From the NCBI GenBank assembly GCA_047495785.1, contig JBLDXI010000026.1:1054001-1118000 (forward strand): a DNA stretch of 64,000 nt, given 5' to 3'. The position numbers and the translations under genes are program-made. Below the pieces are notes generated by a model. It made no database searches and had not been told where the DNA came from. It saw nothing but the letters and a program-made list of their open reading frames with translations. Below are positions 36,191 to 48,230 of the stretch, in pieces. The DNA comes from Lepidodermella squamata (taxonomy: Eukaryota; Gastrotricha). Every line of letters begins with the position of its first letter. Position 1 is the first letter of the stretch.

Positions 36191-37332
36191 ATGAATTCAA
36201 CAAGCAACAATTCACTTTCAAGCCAATGCCCTATTGAAATTCCGGATTACTCAGAGGTTGTAGTAGCGACATTCGGATACATCCTACCAGCTCTCAATGT
36301 CATCGCAGCTTCTGGCAATGCTATCAGTGTCGTCATTCTTCGCGATACGCAGACTTTCAAATCGCCGACATACGTTTACTTGACATTTCTAGCTGTGATG
36401 CAAGGTCTAGCACTGCTCGGTACGGGTATCTTCTTCTTCCTACGAGTCGCCTTGAAGAACAGTGCCTGGGCACCGCGCCTCATAGCTTATTTCGTGTGGC
36501 CAGTCTTCAATTTGGCATGCACTCAATCTGTTGTATTCACCCTAGCTTTCAGCATAGAGCGATTCATTTTCATTACCAGGAATAAGCTGCCTTCAAGGAA
36601 GGGATCCTTAATGACTGAACTCCGCCACAAAACATTGAGGAATTGTGTTATTCTAATGATGATTGTTACAGTACTCAATTTCCCGCGAATGATGGCATAT
36701 GGAAGCCCAACGAACAAGTGTCGGCAAATTGACGCCTACTCGAATGACAATCATTATTCTTTTCATTATGCGTTTTTCATCTATTCCATCGTTCGATTCT
36801 TTGTCTACAACGTTGGTAAGCTTATATTTTTCGTATTGCATGCCAGTTTTCGAGTTTCTACGTCTAATTAGGATGTAACTTCCTGTTAATTGTTACCAAT
36901 GCCCTGCTATCCTATACTGTTTATCGATCGAAAAAACGAAGTCAGGATAACGGCCAACCTAATCTGAGACAAAGTCATGCTCTGACGTTAACACTCATTG
37001 CAGCAACATCGGCTACACTCTTCGGAGAAATTCCAGTATGTCATTGCTTGATTGGAGTAAATTCAACTTCATTATGCTTTCAGGTGTCGATGTTCAACCC
37101 GATCACAGATCATTTGATTTGGGATAGATTCGGTTTGATGAGTACCGAATCTTTTGAGATGGCAGAGCGTGCAGCTAATATTGCTTGCTTCATCGAATAT
37201 AGCTCGAATTTCTGCATTTACTTCATAGGCGACCGCAATTTTCGCCGCAAGTGCTGCGCCATGTTTATGACTAAAAAATCTCAGGAAGAATCAAAGTTCA
37301 TTGAAAAAGTTGACTTGTCCGCTAGTATCTAG
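36191..37332 (+). CDS. FMRFamide-receptor-like rhodopsin-class GPCR
   Basis: Exons 36191-36815, 36872-37035 and 37084-37332 join to 345 residues. The start is the ATG before NSTSNNSLSS, whose NxS/T sites suit an outer N-terminus. TM1 has SGNAISVVIL. TM3 ends SIERFIFI, where ERF stands in place of DRY. TM7 reads SNFCIYFIGDRNFRRKC, a variant of NPxxY leading into helix 8, typical of invertebrate FMRFamide-like receptors. A conserved Cys precedes TM3. Likely a neuropeptide receptor coupled to G proteins; the exact ligand is not determinable. Confidence 0.85.
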
Positions 37333-37403
37333 TTACGTAATCAAATATTGTGCATATGGCTGAAAATAATTCGGTATTTTACGTCAATTTTATTGATTAA
37401 TTT

Positions 37404-38160
37404 TCAACCCGATGCTTTTGTTGAATCATCCGGGGTTTTAAGAGTTTTAGCCTCCGTCTTTTCAATTTCGGCATCGTCAACTGGCACGCGGATTTTCGAG
37501 ACGTCTTCAACGGTTATCTCTCGCACCAGTTTGCCGTTATCCATGTCGTACCTAGATTTCACAGTTGTCACTCGGTTTTGATCTGGTAAATTCCATGCGA
37601 TTTTCTCCGACCGGCTGCTTAATGCTGTGCCGATTGTAACGAGAGCAAGCATCATGATTACTCTAATTGTGCTGTGAACTAAGAGACCGACTGATGCTCC
37701 GAACAAGTTGCCGTGTCTTATTCCCTGATTGACTAGATAGCCAACTGATAAAGACGTAAAAACAATGGCGAAAAGCCCTAAAACTGGAGTTACATACAGC
37801 AGCACGGCACCTGCTGTAACTGAAATTAGGACTTTGAAAGGAATGTGATGATATATTACCGTTTTTCATGTCTCCATCCTCATCTACCATGCATATGTAA
37901 ACAGCAGCAATAACTCCGACCATAAGTTCGATGAGGTAGCAAGTAACTGCGATTCCGAGAAATGCTTGAACAAAATAGTGAAGAGCTACTGTGAGATGAG
38001 GAGGTTCGCCGGGTTGGCTGGTTACTAGAGCTGAGATTGCGAACACCGTTAATGCGGCGGCTAGAGCCCAGTCGACTGATTTCACGCATACTATGCAGCA
38101 TCTCAAGGAAGCCGCTGCGACATTGATAGGGTCTCGCTTTTTCTTCTCTTTCTTCGCCAT
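37404..38160 (-). CDS. Four-helix membrane protein 1
   Basis: Exons 37860-38160 and 37404-37819 join in phase 1 over a 40-base intron, the smallest well-supported intron in the window; 238 residues. A basic N-terminus (KKEKKKRD) precedes four predicted helices at about 30-50, 58-90, 100-130 and 135-165. A polar tail rich in K, D and E follows. There is no tetraspanin CCG motif. The layout resembles the genes at 45130-45706 and 61797-62596. Family not recognised; converges on the GPCR gene. Confidence 0.7.
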
Positions 38161-38660
38161 AGAAGTTTGAGAGCTTCAAGCTTCAACCAACAATCGCATC
38201 GTAAGAATTTTTATGGTGGAGTTTTTATTTTTGTATGAACTCTTTTTAAAACCGTCATTGAGGTGACTGAGCGGCGGAGAGGCGTTGGTTTTTGTTGACA
38301 AGTGTCCACATGTTTATTTTTACAACTAGCACAGTACAACTAGCAACTAGTTGTAGCAGGTCATGGGCAACATGGGCAGCAACACAAAATGGAACAATCT
38401 CTGCATGGGCCAACAGACATCGGTTCGAGACGATAAACATGAAGGCCAGTATTTTTTTTTTCAATTTAGCTGAGAAGCCATTCAAACTCACCTCTCTTTA
38501 CCTACAACCCACAAGCTTTCCTGAGCTATAGTTTGAATTATGATTTACTATTTTACACCAATGCAAAATGCACTTAGAAGCTGTTTTTCATCCTCTGTTA
38601 ATTGCTTGTAGTGTAAAGGTTTAGTTGGATGACTTCAGGTTGAAACAACTCAGTATTTTG

Positions 38661-40105
38661 ATGATCAATACCGTTGTTATACTCTTGCTGAAATCCTTCA
38701 TCATAAAACCAGTGTTTGCCTGCTTTTCAGCCAGTGAGCTCAAGTAGGTCACATTTTTCGTTGTAGCAGGATTTGATTTAATTTTACCGCCTATTATCAG
38801 TTCGGCTATCGCCTATGCTAACAATGCTGGTCCGGCTAGGCGCGTTGTAACTACTACCACTACTACAACACCAAAACCTACGGTAGGCTGGCCGGTTCCA
38901 CATGCGCCAGATGCTCGGATTGCAACGTGTGGCCATTCGCGCTACTATCACAAAAACAATCGCCCAGGAGCTGGAATAGTGGGAGGCCACAATGCTGGGA
39001 TAAATCAGTAAACGAGCCAATGTTGTAGGAGTATCAAGCAATCTGTTCTCCCAACAGGTTCCCATGGATGGTCCGCTTATCGGTTCCTGTTGGAGCAGCA
39101 AAAGGTGGTGATGCTATTTACCCTACCGATGCATCGACATGCGGAGGAGTACTCATCAGTGAAAAGCACATACTCACAGCCGCAAGATGCTTACCGTAAG
39201 TTTGACTTTAAGATAAACCAGGCCTCAAGTAATTCCGAAAATTTTCTAGAGATTCCGTGTCGCCTGAGTAAGATTTTATCAGTGAAGCTTATCAGCTCGT
39301 AATGAGTCATTTTAAGATCTATAACTGCTTTCCTTGGCGATTACGATTCGGAAGCCATTGATGAAGGAGAGCTGATTCTTAGTATCGGTGCAGTTCTAAA
39401 ACATCCAAGTTACGACCCAGCAACGTTCCAACACGACATCGCCGTGCTTACTTTGTCTCGTAAGCAATATCGGGCTAAAATATTCGGCAAGAATTAAATT
39501 GACTGCTATCACAGAAAGTCTCAACTTCTCAACCTGGCAAGTCCAAAAAATCTGCCTACCTTACTCTTGCAACGACGGATGTGCTGCTGGGACCGACGCT
39601 TACATAGCTGGTTGGGGGATGAGCTCGACAAGTTGGTTAAATTATTTCCTCAAAGAAGACGTTACAAGATAATCTTTGATTATAGTTAACATATCCGAGC
39701 CATTGCCTCGAATTATGAAGGCTGCGGTAACGAAAATAGGATCGCATTTGGAATGCGAGTATCAGTACATGTTCAACAATCCGAGGATCACTCCGCAAAT
39801 GATTTGCGCTGGTTAGATTTTTCATCACCTTTAATTTATCTTGAAGAACCTCCTAATTTGTCAGGCACCCAGATAGGAGGTGTTGGATTCTGTGTATCTG
39901 ATTACGGTATTTGGTCTCGATTTTAATCCAATAACTTGACAACTTTTTTAAAGGAGGTCCATTGATGACTAATGAAAATGGATACTTCAAGCTATGTGGC
40001 ATTGCCAGCACCTCGAATGGATGCGGACTGCCGAACTTTTTCGGAATTTTCACTCGGGTCTGTACCGAGTTGGAATGGATTAGAACAGTGGCAAATGTTC
40101 AGTGA
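38661..40105 (+). CDS. Serine protease homologue 1 (catalytically dead trypsin fold)
   Basis: Eight exons: 38661-38743, 38801-39007, 39058-39195, 39317-39459, 39515-39631, 39686-39811, 39865-39906, 39954-40105. They join to 335 residues. A signal peptide is followed by a Thr-rich pro-segment and a trypsin domain starting IVGGHNAG (about residue 87). Triad positions: His is replaced by Arg (TAARC), Asp is kept (HDIAV), and Ser is replaced by Tyr (SDYGGPL). The residue before IVGG is Gly, not Arg or Lys, so normal trypsin-type activation is unlikely. Such homologues often act as cofactors in immune cascades. Paired in tandem with the next gene, with the same intron phases. Confidence 0.85.
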
Positions 40106-40318
40106 CAATCATTGATGAAAACTGAATAAAAGAATAACTAAGAGCCTGGGCTTTTCTCACTAATTTCATAAACGGATTAGCGGCAAATACTTGGATTTGT
40201 ACGGAAAAACTAGTCATAACAATACACTCTGTGTTATGTCAACAAATTATTTGTTGTTTTTTTATTGTAACAGTGAAGGTGAAAAATTTCAACACGTGTA
40301 TTATATTTTATATCAACT

Positions 40319-41764
40319 ATGAAAGTTATATTCGTTGCCATTATTCATTGTGTACTTTTCTACGAAGAGATATCTGCATGTCTGTCATCGTCAACAAGCG
40401 CAGTGTTAGCTTAAAGTGACCTCGAATGACCATCATTTTTAGCGGCTTTTTTCCATGAAAATAGATCGAATCCTCGGCCTTTGGTGCCGGCGCCGAGTCC
40501 TCGAACACGCAAGACGACAACTTTGGCCCCGGCAACTGAAGCAACAACACTTGCAAGCGTTAATTTCGATTCTACTCCTTTAGCCCCATCAGCCATTGTA
40601 TCTACCTGTGGCCATTCGAAGTACTACAACACAAACAGTACTCCAGGAGCTGGAATAATTAACGGCGTAGCAGCAATTCCTAATCAGTTTCGTTGCAATT
40701 TTCCTTATGAAATCATGAGAATCTCAATTCTTGACAATTCTTGACAGGTATCCATGGCTTGTTCGATTGAAGATCCCGATCGACTATTATGGCTCAAGTT
40801 ATAACAACTGCGTTGCTACCGTGATTGGAGATCGTTGGTTGCTAACAGCTGCTCAATGCTTAGTGTAAGACTTATCGCAATTTTGATCTATGACCATTCT
40901 CTTATTCTCAATACTTCAAGCGACGGCTCTAATGTGACGTAAGTTCTGCATTGGATCAAAATAGGGTGTGAATTGAGGTGGACTGACAGAAATATAACTG
41001 CTGTCTTTGGGGATTTGGACCAAACTTCGCCGGACTCTGGTGAATTTTCTATGGTCGTTGATGCGGTCGCAAAGCATCCGAATTACGATGCACGGACGTA
41101 TAACAATGACATCGCAATCATTCGCCTAAGAGGTCTGATGTCACATTTTGTGCGAATAATCAAAAAATATTCCAAACGGCAGATAAATTGGACTTCAGTC
41201 AGAGCTGGGTCGTCCAACCGCTCTGCTTACCTTACTCCTGCAGTGATGGTTGTGCGGTTGGACAAGCAGCCTACATCGCAGGCTGGGGATTGCAAAATCA
41301 GAGTAAGAACTCTAATTTCGAATATACTAGCATAAATTCAGGTTTTTAGATATTACCACCTATCCGAGTTATTTGTACACCGCCATCGTCACAATACAAT
41401 CAACGACAGATTGTCAGGCACAATATTCATCAATCGGTCCTGTGATAACCTCATTAAAACTATGTGCAGGTAATTTTAAATTTCAAACCCCAAAATCGAT
41501 TGCTTACCCCAAAATAAGGTCCAGCAAGCGGCGGTAAAGGATTCTGCACAGGAGACACAGGTGAGTGGTCAATATGTAATCTTAATGCAGTCTTAATGCA
41601 GGAGTAATGCAGGTGGACCGCTTATGGTGAATGAGAATGGGTTCTACAAGTTGTGTGGAATGGTCAGTCACAGTTTTGGATGTGCAACGGCGGGTTATTT
41701 CGGGGTGTATTCTAGAATTTGTGCAGCCGTACCTTGGATTAAAGTAGTCACCGGCATTTCTTAG
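40319..41764 (+). CDS. Serine protease homologue 2 (catalytically dead trypsin fold)
   Basis: Exons 40319-40404, 40465-40686, 40748-40864, 40990-41132, 41183-41302, 41350-41469, 41519-41560 and 41613-41764 give 333 residues. Exon lengths 143, 42 and 152 are identical to its upstream paralogue. The first donor (GT|GTTAGC) is weak but is the one that keeps phase. The domain starts IINGVAAI. The triad is His to Gln (TAAQC), Asp kept (NDIAI), Ser to Thr (GDTGGPL). The substitutions differ from those of the paralogue. The final acceptor sits in a run of three near-identical AATGCAG words, so alternative ends are possible. Secreted; presumably regulatory. Confidence 0.82.
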
Positions 41765-41866
41765 TGAAACTGTCGCACTGAGAGCCGTCTACCTCATATA
41801 GAACAATTTTCAATAATTGCAACAACACTATTTAATTCGTGAACAAATCATTACAAAATAAAACGA

Positions 41867-44800
41867 TCAGAAAAAATGTTCTTCGCATTCAAAAACGTAG
41901 AAAGATTGAACAAGGGATTTACAAGGAACTTCTGATGGTAAGCAGCCATTCGATGACGCGGTATTTCTTTTGATATGATGATTGTGATGGCCACTGCATT
42001 CGATTGGGACGCTGCAGTTGCGAGTAAAGCTAGTTGCGCTGATTGCAGAATCGGGCGAGGAAGTGTTGTCAGTTGCGATAAAAACACTATCTACGTCACC
42101 GGCTGAGCAATCACGTGATCTAACGCGAAAATTCCCAATATCTAATCAGCTGCTTAAATCAAATGTAAACTTACGTGAGAACTGACGAAGTTCCCGATTC
42201 TGATACCCCACTTTCGTTGGATAAAGATGACCTCTTGCTGCCTAGAGTTTTCGCAGCTTGAAAATCTGTCGCGACTTCAGAACCAGTGCAGCTGTAACTT
42301 GAATGGGACAAATCAAAAGAAACCGGGGCTGGAGCTTGGGAAGATTTTGGGCCATTCTGGTCGTAAGAGTCAGCTGCCGCTTCTAATTGCTGCGGATCGT
42401 TATACTGATCGGTATCCTGGCGATATAAAAAATCAAACTGAAAGATAAAGAACAGCAGTCGATTGTACCCCTTCATTAGCGTCCATCAATCGCTCCTGAT
42501 TGGCTAATAGGGCTTCAGTTAGAACAACCAACTCTGAAAACAGTGGTCTGACAGATGAATGCTCGTCCCAGCACGATTGCATTAGATTGTAAGCGCATTC
42601 TGGGATTGACGGCCATTTCGGAAGACGCTGTCTGTCTTCGCATACGAGACGTTTCAAAGTCATTCCATCGATTCCAGGATAAGGCCTCGCACCTTTTGTG
42701 AACAGTTCCCACATCACCACACCGTATGCCCACTATTATAAAGAGTAGATTGCGGAATAATTGCTAAAAATTCATAAAACATACCACGTCAGACTTTTCC
42801 GAGTAGGTGCTGAAGAGCAGGCTCTCAGGAGCCATCCAACCTATAGGCATAGGCCTACCATGAGTTGTGACTATATAACTCGGCATTTCATAAACTTCAT
42901 CGCGACCCTGAGAAAGCCGTGATAGTCCAAAATCTGCAACTTTTACGATGTTCTGCCTGTTAAGTCTAAAAAATCAAAGTTAAATGGACTGCCATTATAG
43001 CAAATGACCGAACTTACAAGCAGTTACGAGCCGCCAAATCTCTGTGGATAATTTCTTTTGAGGCTAAATACGCCATGCCCCGAGCGATTTGACAAGCAAA
43101 ATCCATAAGTCGAACATTGTCAAGACTTATAGCTTCGTTTTGAACGAATTTCTTCAAATCACCAGCATCCATTAGTGGTAGTACTACAGCTGGCAAGCCC
43201 TCCAGGTTGGTAACGCCGAAAGAAAACAACACGTTTGCATGATCGAACGACAGCATTAGGACCGCTTCTTGGAAGAAGTCTTTAACGTGTTCCTCGGACT
43301 TTGTCCCGCCATCCTGCATCAATTTAATGGCAACTGGTTCTATTTTCGCCTCGTTGCCTTTCTTTTTACATCCTGGAGTAATCAGGGCGCCGATTCGAAC
43401 GACTCCGAAGAATCCATTTCCAAGCTCCAACCCTTGGCTGATTCGTCCAGGGTCTATCATATTGTTCTTCACAACCTCCCTTGTGTCTCTGGGTAGAAGC
43501 GAGATAATCTGGGAGAATTCGTCCAATTTAGGACTCGGCGGGCTGAGATTCACGTTTTCCTGGCGTTTGGGGATGATACATTTCAGACCAGGAAAAGCTT
43601 TTTGCAAGTATGTTGATGCTCGATAAGCGCATGGCGATGAGTGGTATCGTAAGCAGCAAGAAAACACACTAGCTGCAATTGCCACAATGAAAACGATGCA
43701 AATCGGGACAACAATGGCCGCAATGACTTCTGCCGAACTCCCGGAGCTGGAAAATGAGGCCGGATTCTGCGTTACACCGCTTAAACGATTCGGATCGATA
43801 AGAGGGTAAGAAACAGTGCCATTATACCGCCAGTTGCCGTTGATTACAGTTACGTCGACGGATATGTCTTTCTGAGCTAGTAACTTTGATTTTCCGTGAA
43901 CTTCTTCCAGGACATTCAGCAGAGTATAATTGTCGAAATCGCAGAATAGTTGAGTGTCATTGTTCTCCATATGATTCCGACCCGCGAACGAACTACTGAG
44001 TGCAGTCAGAAAACAGTTCACTCGACCGTCAACTAATGAGAAACGGTAAGCATGCGCCAGCTGCATTAACTCCCCATTGAGACCGCGGCCCTACAATCAA
44101 ATAGAGTTACCTTAACTGGAACTAATATAGAACAGAAGCGGAAAGGAAAGGAAAGGAAAGGAAAGGAAAGGAAAGGAAAGGAAAGGAAAGGAAAGGAAAG
44201 GAAAGGAAAGGAAAGGAAAGGAAAGGAAAGGAAAGGAAAGGAAAGGAAAGGAAAGGAAAGGAAAGGAAAATTTAACAAACCGAGAACTTCAGCCGCTGTG
44301 CAGAGTGGATTGAGATTCCTCGAATAAACGGATCTGGATAGTAGATGGCCGACTGAGCAGTCCTCAACATGGTAAGTGCCTCATAGCTGCGCAGAAATTC
44401 CTGGGTTTCGTCAGCTATCCTGCAAAAGCCAAGCCGTTCTTCATCGCCTTCCACCGTGTAACAAACACGGCTGTTACCCCAAGAGTATTTACACCCCTCG
44501 ATCAAAGGCTCAACTTGAAGTGGCGACTTGATCATGTCAGTCGAAGAATTCGGGAAAAATTGGGAAATATCTGGGAAAGGACAATTTATCAACTCTCGCT
44601 TTACAATGCATTGCTGGTCGATGACTTGATCTGCAATGAACGGAGAGCCATTGGTTTCTTCAAAGTAATGAAACAGCAGTTTTGCAGAGTTGAAGACGTA
44701 GTCGGAGCTCCTGCAGAGCCGAATTTGCATCTCGCTGCCTCCACTGAAGAACGAATTCTTCGCTTCGATGTAAACAATAGCAGGTCGTGAAGTAGATCTC

Positions 44801-44898
44801 GTGTCGATTTGGTCTTTCATCCTAGTTGGTTTCAGCCCGCTCGCGCCGAGGGAAATTCCGAACACGAGCGCCCACACAAACAACATTTCGATGCTCAA
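41867..44898 (-). CDS. Receptor tyrosine kinase
   Basis: Exons in coding order: 44898-44281, 44090-43018, 42956-42785, 42732-42469, 42437-42175, 42119-41867; 880 residues if all are used. A signal peptide and a 300-residue ectodomain of unknown family precede a helix (about residue 320, VIAAIVVPICIVFIVAIA). The kinase follows with LGNGFFGVV, VAIKLM, HRDLAARN, DFG, WMAPES and SDVWAYG, all intact, and HRDLAARN marks it as a tyrosine kinase. The tail is Ser-rich with several Tyr. The intron at 42438-42468 is only 31 bases, and the last exon is supported only by an 84-codon open frame and a good GTAAGT donor. The gene may instead stop at 42171. Intron 1 holds a GGAAA microsatellite. Confidence 0.8.
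44139..44269 (+). repeat. GGAAA pentanucleotide microsatellite
   Basis: About 26 perfect tandem units inside intron 1 of the kinase gene. An apparent 70-residue frame of repeating Phe, Leu, Ser and Pro on the minus strand is produced by this tract and is not a gene. Confidence 0.98.
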
Positions 44899-45129
44899 TT
44901 ACTCCATTAGACAGTATAAGGACCTAATAGCAGCATGTCTAAAGATGAAATAATGACGATAATGATAATCTGCAGTGATGACTCGCTATAAGCTGAAGTA
45001 AACACATCAGCACTTGAAACGCCGCGAAACAGGATTGGCTCATGTTAGCAACCGCTCACGTGAACAAATACTCTCAGCCAAACTACCATGTTTTATTTGA
45101 AATTGTGTTTTTTGTCATGAAAAAGTAGT

Positions 45130-45706
45130 TCAGCTTCGTAAGGACTCCTTATCATGTTCTCCTTTTTCAATTTCCCTGCTGTAATTGAAACGCCCTCCAA
45201 GGGCATATCTACAGACCACGAAATGGATCACTCCTGTGGTGAATCGGAAGCAGCTTACTGCAAGAACGTAGAAAGTAGCCTTCTTCGGGAGAATTAATTC
45301 TAAAGGAATTTCACTATGTTCATTGATTTTGCTCGTGGTTGTTATAGAAACCACTGAGATGATAGCTGACCCGAACAGTATTATCAGAATAGCGATTCCC
45401 ATTACTGAAAAATACAAAGCGGACGCGTGATGATAACTGGGTTCTATATGAAGTTTTACCATGTTTTACAGAAAACTTGAACAGGACGCAGATCCATATC
45501 AAAATTATATTCAAAATTGAGACAACTATGGTACAGCTGAAAGTTATGCGGAAGTCTTCAATCAGACTCGAGATATGCCTGGTTTGAGAATGTCTAGACA
45601 CTCCGTCGATGCGAATGAGTCCCAGGACAGCATTGCTAAGCAGAAATCCAACGAATAGGAAATCGATCAGAATTGAAGAGCTGACGAGTTTGTGTAACTC
45701 TGACAT
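45130..45706 (-). CDS. Four-helix membrane protein 2
   Basis: Exons 45460-45706 and 45130-45404 (55-base intron, acceptor TATTTTTCAG) join in phase 1 to 173 residues. Four predicted helices lie at about 8-32, 50-78, 84-105 and 122-147, with a charged tail ending KESLRS. An apparent in-frame read-through past the donor loses the third helix, so splicing is needed. Family not recognised. It sits just upstream of the Ly6 cluster. Confidence 0.65.
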
Positions 45707-45773
45707 TTCCCACTAAATTCGAATCATGAAATACCTTTTTAAAACAAATTTGAGGAGGACTTTTTACTCAATC

Positions 45774-46303
45774 TCAGAAAAAGCTGCTCAGAAGTATTGC
45801 TAACATTAAAAGGGACAATTTGGTTTGTTTAGCGTGTGAAGTCGGTTCCACAGCTCCATTACAGTTGTCCTTGTCTGAACAACAATAAATGTCGACGGTT
45901 TTTCCTTCAGCTTTCAAGTTCATTGGCATGCAGTTTGTTTCGCAGGCTAGAATGATAATCTGTCCACCGCTGTTCAAAGCAGATGGCGGTACTGTTGTGA
46001 CAGATTTCTAAGTTTCGAACACACGTAAATTTCGAAGAAAAATGAAATTTTTTCAACTCACAGAACAAGCTCCATCGGTAACGCAGGAGGTATTTTCGAT
46101 TTTCATGTCCAAAACAGGCGGCAGAGTAACTGTGGTTCCATTTACAACGGCATAACCGGATACAACGCAAGTCAGCGCATCTGAAAGATGAATGATGAGC
46201 AAACTGGAATTTTACACGTTGCTATACCATGTCACTTACTTGAATGGTTAAACCAGTAGGTAGCAAATACTAAAACCAGGCCGTAAAAACCGAGGCACCT
46301 CAT
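45774..46303 (-). CDS. Ly6/uPAR-like GPI-anchored protein 1
   Basis: Exons 46240-46303, 46062-46180 and 45774-46007; 138 residues. A signal peptide is followed by a Cys-rich domain beginning LTC and ending CCSDKDNCNG, the CCxxDxCN hallmark of the three-finger Ly6 fold. A hydrophobic C-terminal tail (LSLLMLAILLSSFF) fits GPI attachment. The intron phases 1 and 0 are shared by all eight Ly6 genes here. This is the most diverged member. Expected on the outer cell surface; partners unknown. Confidence 0.85.
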
Positions 46304-46589
46304 GTTATTTTGCAATGGCGTAAATAGCGTATAGAAATCTGCATTTTATTCTCAGCTCTCTCATTTCTTTTCTTTTCACAGCAACCATCAAATTTATGCA
46401 CGGGGCGAGAACTCAGTGCAACTTCTACTGCTGAATGAATAGTCGTGCTTTCAAAAAAGCTAGGTTGACATACCTGAGCAAATAAAACACGTGGCCTATC
46501 TGAAAGTTCAGCAACATATTTTAATAGTTTGATGATTCGAGGCACGATCAAAAGTAAATTCAATTGATTGAATCTGAGCCCGAAATTTT

Positions 46590-47083
46590 TCACCATAATA
46601 AGCGAATTTGACCAGCGTAAATCGGGATTTGGGTCGCGATGAAAAAGGGCGAAGCCGCATTGCAGTAGTCTTTGTCCTTGCAGCAGTAGACCTCAACTTT
46701 GACAATTCCAACGTAGACAGAAGTCGCAGCGCATTCGCTGGCAGCCGCGGATGATCTCCTGGCCGCCGCCGCCATTTGGCAAGGAAAAAGTTCCTATTCT
46801 TTCCTATTATAAGAAGATGAAAATTTATTATTTTGGTCTTCGGTCACTATCAAAGTGGTTTTACCGAGCAGACACCGCTTGTGACGCATGTTCCATTTGT
46901 AATAGTTATAGGCTTTTTAGTCTTAGTAATTGGCCCGGTCGTAACTTGATAGGCTTTGCAAATAATGGCATCTGAAAAAAAGCAAATGAACCGTTGTTTC
47001 CCGGTAACATTTTTGTGAATAATACCAGAGGAGGCATCGAAAATCACGACTAGCATAACGCCGATGACAACGATTGATTTCAT
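46590..47083 (-). CDS. Ly6-like protein 2, third exon frame-disrupted
   Basis: Exons 47026-47083, 46865-46971 and a third ending at 46590. The third exon can begin at 46803 or 46793, two acceptors ten bases apart. The first, equivalent to that of the paralogues, gives the expected GGGGQEIIRGC but hits a stop after a deletion of about five bases. The second gives a different stretch (AAAARRSSAAASEC), then rejoins the family frame at VEVYCCKDKDYCNAA and keeps the hydrophobic tail. So this is either a damaged gene or one rescued by an acceptor shift. Closest relatives are members 3 and 4. Confidence 0.6.
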
Positions 47084-47267
47084 TAAACACCCCCCAAAGA
47101 AATCCTGAAAGTGTCCTCCGGTTACAAATTTTCTGCGTACCATCAACTTTAAACGCATTCTAAGGCTATTTTCAGCTTGAAAATGCCCGAAAAAGCGTCA
47201 GCGCCTCGCAAATAGGCTTTCTAGGTGTTTTTAGACCCCGAAATTTTCGAAGCCACAGGTAGAAAAA

Positions 47268-47735
47268 ATTACGGAGTGGATATTCGTACTTAAATAAGTA
47301 CGCATTTTTTGATATTCGTACTTAAACGGCTTTCCGCTTACGTAATGTTCGAAATTTTTCGACCATAATATTCAGCTTTTAAAACTGAGTAAGAATCATA
47401 TCTCACCCAGAAAGTTGAGATAGCTTGGACTTGTCAAATTTGATGGCAAAATCTGGAGTTTCTCCCTATTTTCATCAAGTTGGATCTAAGGTTCAGGACC
47501 TTTTAGGTTTCCTGAGCTTTCCAACCCTAATTTCATGTTTTTGGATGCAAATTTGACAAGTCCAAGTTATCTCAGCCTCCTGGGTGAGATATGATTCTTA
47601 CTCAGTTTTAAAAGCTGAATATTATGGTCGAAAAATTTCGAACATTACGTAAGCGGAAAGCTGCTTAAGTACGAATATCAAATAACGCATACTTATTTAA
47701 GTATGAATATAATAAACGCGTACTTATTTAAGCAG
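47268..47735. repeat. Foldback repeat R1, copy 3 (near-perfect palindrome)
   Basis: The left arm, including ATATTCGTACTTAAA, GGCTTTCCGCTTACGTAATG and TCGAAATTTTTCGACCATAA, is mirrored on the right. The centre is near 47490. The same family as 2880-3240 and 23595-23880. Confidence 0.85.
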
Positions 47736-48230
47736 GAATATAACGACCCAAAAAATTATCAGTCAGTTTTTGTCAATAAAATTTAAATTTCACCATCAAA
47801 TTGGGGCTTTAATTGATTTTCTCTCCAACAAATCAGAAATACCTGCTAAATTAGTCGAATGCTGTTCGAATAATAGCCAAATGGCGCGCCATACCTTTAG
47901 CGTAGGAGATAAAAGCCTGTCCATGTCCTCTGTGAAATGCAGCTAAATTCGAAATCTGAACATCTGAAAGACATTGTTTCATTTGCATCTTTTGAAGAGC
48001 CATTATTCGTAGGGCGATGTCTCAGTGAATTTTCCACTGCAAATTATAGTGGGCGTGCTGTATAGTATAAAAGCTACATACCTGATAACGCATAATAATA
48101 AAAAACGCGAGACCGATCAGAATTTTCAGTGACAGAGTTTAATATCAAGTGCAATCACGGTGGGATCAAAAATAAATTGATATGAGACTAAGATTCGTTT
48201 TTCTTTATACATCTATATGTGTTAGGATGT

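Noticed and set aside
40921-40938. Possible 18-base microexon in protease homologue 2
   Set aside because: It has AG and GT neighbours but would introduce a stop; skipping it preserves phase and the 143-base exon matching the paralogue.
44066-44278. Repeating LSFPF protein on -
   Set aside because: Generated by the GGAAA microsatellite in the kinase intron.
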